Assembly: GCA_963970005.1 (NCBI GenBank)
Contig: CAXAMN010028916.1
Span: 1,086,722-1,150,721 of the forward strand
Reading direction: 5' to 3'
DNA: 64,000 nt
DNA from: Durusdinium trenchii
Taxonomy: Eukaryota; Sar; Dinophyceae; Suessiales; Symbiodiniaceae
Within the stretch, counting starts at the first letter, position 1. Every line of letters begins with the position of its first letter. The translations under genes were made by a program, and so were the position numbers. Under the pieces are notes generated by a model. That model was not told the DNA's origin and ran no database searches. It worked only from the letters and a program-made list of their open reading frames with translations. Of the stretch, positions 57,040 through 64,000 are shown in pieces.

Positions 57040-58170
57040 ACGCTCCATTGGACGCTCCGTCTGTGTCGAGCTGGTGCGCAGCATGCTCCGCACCTCTAGA
57101 TCCTGCGAAAAGGAGTCCACGCGCCCGGAGGCAAAACACATGAAGACACCAATTCTCTTAAGAGTACATAAGCTAACTATATAAGTGGAGACCCATTCGT
57201 GCGACCATTCACACAGTGTTTCCCCACTTGAAGACTTGGCATAATTCCATGCAGCAGCCCGCCTCTGCCACAGTCTGCATCTCGGTTGAAACAGTGTCAA
57301 CCTGAAAAGTACTAGCATCGTCAATGACATCACAGCATTGCTGCTCTTTACCTCTGCCTGCGCTGTGGTTCTTTGCATTCACAGCAAGATGCGCCTCTGC
57401 CTGTGCCTCCGTCTGTGCTTCACAATCTCGTGACAAGACCTGGTAGTTCCGATTCTGATGCCATGGTTGCCGTCAAAACTACCGCTTCACAACTTGACTA
57501 TCTTCAGTCTTCATGGTGGAAACCTTCACTTGACCATCTGTCATCTGAAACATGATCGCCGATCGTCTCCAGAGTCTGACTGCAGAAAAATCAGGCCTGT
57601 GTCTCCGTCTGCGACGCACATTCTTGCCCCGGTATCACCTGCCATCTCTGATAGAAAGGGTGTTGAAAAAAATGCAACTGTTCCAGGCCGTGGAATCGCG
57701 TTCACTGAAAACGATAGCGTTGTCAAAGTGCTCTCAGAACGATCGCCTCCGTCTGTGAAGCGCACTCTAGCACGATCACCTGCAAAAAAAGGAACTGGAG
57801 TTCTTCTTTGGGAGCAATTTCTTTCGGTAGCACCCAGAGACCGTCTGAGAGGAAGGATCCGCATCTTGAAGGCCAAGGCAGCACAGAAGAAGCACAGGGT
57901 GGTGGCTCTGTCGCTTCGTTCACGGCCTCTGTCTGCACAGCGCAAGTTTGCATCGCCTGCCGAGGGTCGGGGGAGACTGCTTCGAAATCGGATGCCCAAT
58001 TGGTTCTGCAGACTCCAACAGAGTGCACAGCGAAAGTCCGCTGATTGGTCTCAACATGTCCATCCGATATTGGGCTTCACTGATGGACGATTGTCACGAT
58101 GGTCACGGGAAGCTCCAGACGTGTTTTTATCCGCTCCTCGCTGATCTGCACAGCACATTCCTCGCAGCTA
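57040..58170 (-). CDS. Multi-exon protein with repeated xQTE motifs
   Basis: The minus strand carries seven short related motifs: ECAVQISEE (about 58160), TCAVQTEA (57944), ECASQTEA (57764), ECASQTET (about 57620), DCEAQTEA (57424), STEMQTVA (57289) and SSTQTERP (57069). They lie in more than one frame, so introns are implied. Two of them start after ag/gtgat with a similar layout (VIVLECASQTEA and VIPGQECASQTET), which suggests exon duplication. TQT/xQTE motifs are the known binding pattern for dynein light chain LC8, and proteins with arrays of them act as LC8-scaffolded rods. That role is inference. Start and end of the gene are not established. Confidence 0.45.
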
Positions 58171-58199
58171 GGAGATGCCTTGCAGGGAGTATACAAAAG

Positions 58200-60080
58200 G
58201 CATCTAAAACATAGGATAAGGATTGATAAGGCTGGCCTGGCTGGGCTTCGTGCATGAGGTATTTCTTCTTTGATAATGTCGTTCAGGGATGTTCAGGGTC
58301 TCTTGGAATGATACTACAGCTATCTACAAATGTGGGCACGGGGTGCCTCTCTCGCACAGTTGTGTCGATCAGATTCAGCAACAAAACACACGCAGGCTTC
58401 ACTATCATTAGAGACAATCTCTTCTATCCACTCACATGCTCTCCATATGTCTCCATTGACCTTTCCTACTTCCTCTTGAAGCGCTTGCGCCCCTGTCCAA
58501 AGCCCACCTGTACAGCCGCTTCATGCAAGACCGGCAACTCCAATTCTTCCTCGAATGAGCTGAGACTTCAGTCTGCACTCATGCAGGGACGGGGTGTCCT
58601 TAGTTCAAGCCCTTTCAGTTTTCCAGTTTTGAGGTTCTGGAATGGGCCTACCAGTCAGTCGCACTCTGCAAGCATTCTGCCTGGACACCTCCAAATTGAT
58701 CAAATTGTCTCAGAATTGGATCTCCAGCCCAAACTCCGGATCCGCTCCTTCATGTGAGGCAAAGCTGGCACCTCTGGACCCATGGGACAAACGAGGACAA
58801 TGGCAAGAACCTTCCCTCGCTCTCTTGTGGATGGCGTCCTTCATGCAGCGGGGGAACACTGCGGTTTTGACCACACTGTGCGCAACCGAATCCTTGCCTC
58901 CACTTCAGTTTGGGCAGTCGCATGACAAACCTGGTTGGAGGCCTTGGCGGGGCTGTGCTGCTTGCTTCCCTTCCAGTCTTTGACAGGGCCATCTGCATTC
59001 TTTACAAGCGATTGGCAAAGATCAGCAAGGTCAGTTGGCAGAGTGTCAAAAGTCTCAACTCGGCTTTATATGCTTATACAGCCTATGTTTCCAGCCTGCA
59101 CTTCCGCAGCGGCGGTAAGCACACAGCTTTGGACCTTCAGATAAAGAAGGCTTCCGACAAAAATGCAGCTCCAAAGGAGACTTACAGATCTGAAAAGGTA
59201 TATAGTAATAGTAATTGTCGTTGCAAAGATCATGATGAATCCGACAGTTCAGGGAAATTCCTTTGGAATGCTGCAATGATTTTGAATATTCCCCACACCT
59301 GTACATCCGCTGAATGCACAGCCCGCGCTGAGGTCTGGCAGGCCACCTGCGAAGCCGTAGCTTGCCTTGAAAGCTATTCTTCAGTCCGGTGGTCTCCAAA
59401 GTGTCACTACACTGGACTACAACCTTGTGAAAGAAGTGCTCACATCATTACACGACTTGGACTGGCCCCCTCACTTTCATCAATCGTCTCAGTTCGTTAC
59501 CTACCTGGCGACCCCCTGGCATTCGAAGCACATGTCCTGCGCCTGGATTCGCTGGGTCGCCTCGTCTCCCGTCCTAAACCCGCTGCACCCCCCGTCGTCG
59601 CCCCGCGGAGCCGCGGAGCGCTCGCGGCCTCGGAGCCCAGCGCCTGGGAGGGGACGGAGGGGACGGCCGAAGGGCCAGAACCCGAGGATCGTTCGGATCC
59701 GAAGGAAATCGCAGGAAAGACCGAGGTGGTCGCCTAGCCTAGGTCGGGCGCTGAGAAGGTCGTTTCGGCAAAACGACTCAAGGAGCTGAAATGGTTGAGG
59801 TCGTTGGACAGTGCAGCGAGGCGTTGAATCGAAGGAAAGGCGTTGAGGTGCAGAACTTGATTGAAATCTTCGCTGGACATATTCTGATCGGGCTCTTCTT
59901 GCTGTGTGGTTTCCCATTGTCACCTCCCAAGAATAAATTTTAAGGGATCTTAAGGGGAACTCATTTCATCAACTAGCCTTTGATGTTGAGATTCTCTGAC
60001 AAAGAAGCTATTTCGGTGCATTGTTCGGTGAATGAAGACCATTAAGAGAGAACCAAATCTTCAAAGGACGAGAGGTAGCC
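58200..60080. other. No gene confidently recognised
   Basis: One minus-strand segment (59880-59745) reads MSSEDFNQVLHLNAFPSIQR then ALSNDLNHFSSLSRFAE and could be a first exon. A GC-rich patch lies at 59580-59680. The plus-strand ORF at 58910-59737 (275 codons) has no motif. Confidence 0.3.
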
Positions 60081-60084
60081 ATCC

Positions 60085-60180
60085 TAAGCACCGATGGACG
60101 CTACTAGGGGCTCCTGACATCGCTACTAGGAGCAATGTTTGCTACTAGGGGCTCCTGGCCGTACTATTAGAAACAAGAAT
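60085..60180 (+). repeat. GCTACTAG minisatellite, site 2
   Basis: acgctactaggggctcctga, catcgctactaggagcaatg and related units, between two genes. Confidence 0.8.
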
Positions 60181-60349
60181 TAGAATTGATTAAGTTTGAG
60201 CATGCACACACAACCCGTGCGTCTCATGAACTCACCTCCCACCCGCAACATCAAGTCGAGGCCAGGGGTACGCCCACCGAACCTGATCAGTCGCCCCACC
60301 ATGCAAGGCGGCTTTTTTTGCGTTCAGTCACTCTAGCTTTCAGCGCTGC

Positions 60350-62605
60350 TCAGGTTTCATCCCAATCCACAACACATGCGGGCAACGTTTTCTTCGCGTC
60401 ATCCACAGCAGCTTTGCTGATGGCGCAGCTGCGAAGACCCAGTTGAACCAAACGGCGGCATTGCTGAGTGATAGCTCTAAAACCAACATCACTCAGCAGG
60501 GTGCCACTCAGTTCCAGCTCGATCAGTTTCGGCAATAAGCAGGCAATTTCTTTGGCGGTCTCATCTCCCACTGCACAGCGTGATAAGTTCAGGGATGTGA
60601 TGGGACAACGACGACAAATCTCCAAAACCTGGCCCATTGGGGCGACCGAACCCTCTAGGCTGAGTGCTGCAAGACTCTGGAGCTTGGTGAGGTCTTCAAT
60701 GTCGCCTGGAATGATTGTTTCAAGCCGCACGAAGTTTAAGGATTTGTTTCCTTGTTCGTGAAGAGTTTTGTCAAGGAGAAACCCGTTTGAAGGATTATAT
60801 ATATATATATATATTTGAATAGAAGATGTATCATGATGTCGTGTCGTAAAGCAACGCCCAAAGGAGTTGAGAAAAATCTTGAGTTCATCGCCAGTCGCGT
60901 AAGAGCTTGCAATCCGCCAGGTCCAGCGCCTCCAGCCTTGGAGGTAAGGATGACAGGAGCCTCTCAGTGATGAAGCAGCGGGGCCCACCACAGTTCAAGC
61001 AAGACAAGCTCTCAGAATGTTCTTGGAGTAGTGGCAATAAATGCTCATCATTGACCACGCCAAGAAAGGAAATATCTAAGGTTCGCAGTTGCGAGGTGGA
61101 TCTGCAGAATTCCAGGAGCACTGCTCCTTGGACTTTCAAACACTCTCGCAAGTTCAATTCTTTCAGAGAAGCTTCGGATTGAATAATTGCAGAGACGCCG
61201 ATATTTGTGACATGAGGGCAGTTCCACAAGTCAAGAGAAGACAATGCGGGGCAAAGAGATCCAAGCAATTGGCAAAGTGCATCATCAACTCTGCAACCTC
61301 CCAACACCAAAGTCTGAAGGCTACATTGTCCGCCTTGCTGAAAGGCAGCCTTCAAGCCAATCGTTGAAAGACTGTGACAGTCCACCAAACTCAAGAAAGT
61401 CAAGGTCTTGCTGCATGATTTCAATATGCAACCCAAGGAGTCAGCATCTGCAAAGCGAACGCAACCACCCAAGTAGAGCGTTTGCAAAGCACTGAAGCAA
61501 CCATTCAAAGATGTCAGCTTCGTACATCCTGCTAACCTTACAACGTATGGACTTCGGGAGTACAAAACCATGACCACGACCATGATAATTGGTGCAAAAA
61601 GTGCATTTAAGAATTTGGGAGCTAACTTTTGCCAGAACAACACCCATGCTAAGCATGTTGTTTGAGACATCGTGTTTCCTTTCTCTGATTCATCTGAGTC
61701 ACTTCAGGGATTGCAACCGCTGTGCCCTTAAGTCAAAGGTGGCTTCGCTGCAAGAGAGCTGCTGGCAATCAAAGAGATCAAGAGTCTCCAAGTCAGTAGA
61801 CTTGAGAAGTGCTGCCAAACTCTCCTCTTGCCTGGTCGGCCGTCAACACATGTTCACGCAAATGTCTCCGTCTTGCGCAATGTAGACACTTCAGCTCCGA
61901 GGAAAAGGCATTACGGCATTAAGTTAGTGTTCTGTAAGCTGCGATGCCAGGCTCTAAAAATCAGGGCCTCAGGTTGGAAAGTGCAACCTGCCGTATGCGA
62001 GGACACTTCTCAGCCAGCGTCTGCGCTAGCATGTCTGCGCCGGTCTTGCCAAGGACATCCGCCTGATCAAACAAATGCACAGTGGAACCCAGGCGCATGC
62101 GTCTTTGCGTATGTGGTACATTGCTATGTCTATATTCTCTCGATATGTACAGTGACTGGACTTGTATCTTGAGCTGCAATTGTGTTCACCTATTACTATA
62201 TGGAATGTTCATACGTTTGTCGCAGTCCTTGTTACAAGCTAAAGCCTCTGCCCCACCTCGCAGCCACAGCCTGCCACTCTCAGGATCTCCAAGACAGGAC
62301 AGGATTTGCACAGGAAGCGTATGGATGCAAAGCTGATTCCCTGACATCCAACTGCTGAAAATCCTTGCAACTGAGGGCTGTTGTAAGCGATCGTTGAGAC
62401 TGAAGATGGGCCCAGTAGGCGTGCTCCGTCCACGGAGACCTGCAACAACTTGGGACCATGGAGACGGGCCAAGCGACAAACCACCTCATCGGTGACGAAA
62501 GCACAGGGAAGCTGTGATGCAGTTAGCGTGAGATGGCGCCAGCATAGGGGCTCCTCCGACATCACGTGCCTGAGACGAGCGAAGCCTATAGCAAAACATG
62601 CAAAC
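60350..62605 (-). CDS. F-box and leucine-rich-repeat protein
   Basis: Probably a substrate adaptor of an SCF ubiquitin ligase. Minus-strand exons run as follows. About 62605-62245 starts after ctatag with FARLRHVMSEEPLCWRHLTL, the C-terminal half of an F-box, then LRRs (LLQVSVDGARLLG, GFSAVGCQGIS). About 62070-61970 has ADVLGKTGADMLAQTLAEKC. About 61850-61735 has STDLETLDLFDCQQLSC. 61620-60890 holds at least six cysteine-containing LRRs (LQTLYLGGCVRFADADSLG, LSSLDLWNCPHVTNIGVSAI, LKELNLRECLKVQG). 60775-60350 has ITSLNLSRCAVGDETA and IELELSGTLLSDVGFRAI, then a stop. The repeat type is the Cys-containing LRR of the FBXL/AMN1 group. The F-box N-terminal half would be in an exon beyond 62605 that I could not place. 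Confidence 0.85.
60796..60819. repeat. TA microsatellite in LRR gene intron
   Basis: About twelve TA units between the last two LRR exons. Confidence 0.85.
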
Positions 62606-62609
62606 TGGA

Positions 62610-63559
62610 CATGTGAAGCGGGTCATATGTCTAACGAAAGACACAAAAAATTAATAAAACCTAAAGCAAAAAACAATGAATAAACATGATCTCTTCAGCT
62701 GTTGGTGCCAGAAAAAGCGGCACACAGCCGGCAGCTGCAGCCGGAGCAGCATGATTGTTTCAGATGCAGTCAATAGTATCGAGGACAAAAGGGTGCTTTC
62801 CAAGGCCATGAAAATGCAGGCATGGTCATCCTCAATCGGTGCTGCATCACTTAACGCCAGGATTGGACTCAGTCAACCATGCCAAAAGGTCCTAGAGTGT
62901 TCGACATGGGGTATTGATGCGCTAAAACAGGCTTAGCGATCAGCGATTTTGCGGGCATAGGATGTCAATGTGGTGCCATCATATAACATGCACTGAAAAC
63001 ATAATTCGTTCACCGCCTCAAGCACTTGCAGCCTATAAACACCCCTGGGTATAGTCTGGCATCTTTCAATTGCCAAGTGCTACTCTGGGATGAGTGCGTC
63101 GCCTCGTCCTCAAACAGACTCCATGCTGCGGCATCAGGATGCTCCGACATTGTGGACACTGCTACTGGACAAGGGCATCGCTACTAGTAGCTTCTTGTTA
63201 CTAGCAGTCATGTCCTTGTTACTAGTAGCTTCTTGTTATTGTCAATGCCTTCACCATCCCTCACCTTCATGGCGGCGTTGATTGCTGCAACAGTATGTGC
63301 CTCAACTGCCAATCGTTGTGCGATCGTACAGACCCAAAATGGTGACGTCTCTTGGCCTCTTTTTGCTAAATGTGTTCACCTTCATTGCTTGTACACTAAA
63401 GCTATGAAGCCGATGGTCCACACATATAGCGGCTGCTGTGGTCTTTTTGAAGCTGCAAACTCTCTTTCGCCCCAAGAGATCAAATCAACGGCACGACCGG
63501 CACGGCTCGTGCAGGACTGGCCTGCAACCCTGGCTCGTGTAGCTCCTTCGACAATCGCG
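62610..63559. other. No gene recognised, with GCTACTAG minisatellite site 3
   Basis: 63160-63240 contains gcatcgctactagtagcttc and ccttgttactagtagcttct, the third site of the minisatellite. Here units are also arranged as partial palindromes (gctactagtagc). No coding segment is supported; an F-box N-terminal exon could be hidden here. Confidence 0.5.
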
Positions 63560-63599
63560 ACAATGGCAAGTGAGCGGTGTTCAAAATTGTGTTGTCTTT

Positions 63600-64000
63600 T
63601 CTTGCCGAGAAATCAAACCTTACGGTAGGCCTTACGCAAGGCTTACGTTTCTCTATGTTTTGCTTACGGCGACACATGTCATGTATGCATGGCTAGTCTT
63701 ACGTTGTGCTTACGGCAGAGGTATGCAAGTCCACTGTGGTCACATGTTTTATGTTGTTGCAAGATACCATGTTCTTTCCATATGATTTGTTTTAATGCAA
63801 ACTGTATGGTATCCTGCTTGTACTCTTCCATTTCCATGGTTTCAGCTCTGTCAGAACGCAAGCTTCTTCAAATATATTTGGGCCCAGCTGTCATGAAAGT
63901 TCAGTGAACAAATTCCGCTTCCGGTAGCCTTACGGCACTGTTCAAATCTGCACATCCTTACGGCAAACCTTACGGACACCTTACAAACATCAGCTAAAAT
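63600..64000 (+). repeat. CTTACGG-rich irregular repeat
   Basis: ccttacgg, gcttacg or cttacgg occurs about ten times in two clusters (63616-63716 and 63928-63990) separated by unique sequence, and reaches the window edge. Confidence 0.7.

Noticed and set aside
1-64000. Dinoflagellate spliced-leader relics, CRISPR arrays, tRNA and rRNA genes
   Set aside because: Looked for characteristic words and repeat-spacer patterns; none found by eye. A covariance-model scan would be needed to exclude tRNAs.

Overview
The window looks like nuclear DNA of a dinoflagellate, most likely Symbiodiniaceae. Reasons: repeat-rich, gene-poor DNA with short exons; introns that often start GC rather than GT; Copia pol with a SAP-like segment; Lys-Arg-Pro-Ala-Ala rich proteins; and a DDE-like protein type and a C5 DNA methyltransferase type I associate with that group. 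No bacterial operon, tRNA or rRNA was seen. Family assignments are by eye, without database searches.

Layout. 1-14.5 kb is diverged dispersed repeats without a convincing gene. 14.5-18.2 kb is a composite satellite in two copies: a ~340 bp unit, an array of 42 bp repeats, a GATA microsatellite and a short tail. Copy 1 is interrupted by a 1.7 kb TIR transposon (15516-17199). Copy 2 is interrupted at 18181 and resumes at 41135. The interruption is a Copia LTR retrotransposon on the minus strand with 109 bp LTRs at 18181-18289 and 41026-41134.

The main result is that this Copia is itself split at the end of its RNase H region by a 15.9 kb segment (19041-34937) bounded by a perfect 45 bp terminal inverted repeat and a 5 bp direct repeat (tcaaa). 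Removing it rejoins the Copia reading frame. The segment carries only minus-strand genes, in order of transcription: a multi-exon C5 cytosine DNA methyltransferase (34.44-31.89 kb), a small basic protein (31.57-30.94 kb), a DDE-like protein that is the best transposase candidate (30.4-27.46 kb), a large multi-exon protein of unknown function (26.83-21.07 kb) and a low-complexity RPAA-rich protein (20.78-19.65 kb). It reads as a large cut-and-paste DNA transposon that carries its own DNA methyltransferase, nested in a retrotransposon nested in a satellite.

41.1-64 kb holds the resumed satellite, a CAG-rich tract, a GC-rich island with two unidentified ORFs (42.3-43.7 kb), long stretches without recognisable genes, a 352 bp exact-length duplication (54.0 and 55.1 kb), a minus-strand gene with repeated xQTE motifs (57.0-58.2 kb), and a minus-strand F-box/leucine-rich-repeat gene (60.35-62.6 kb). 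A GCTACTAG minisatellite recurs at 53.4, 60.1 and 63.2 kb, and the window ends in a CTTACGG-rich repeat.
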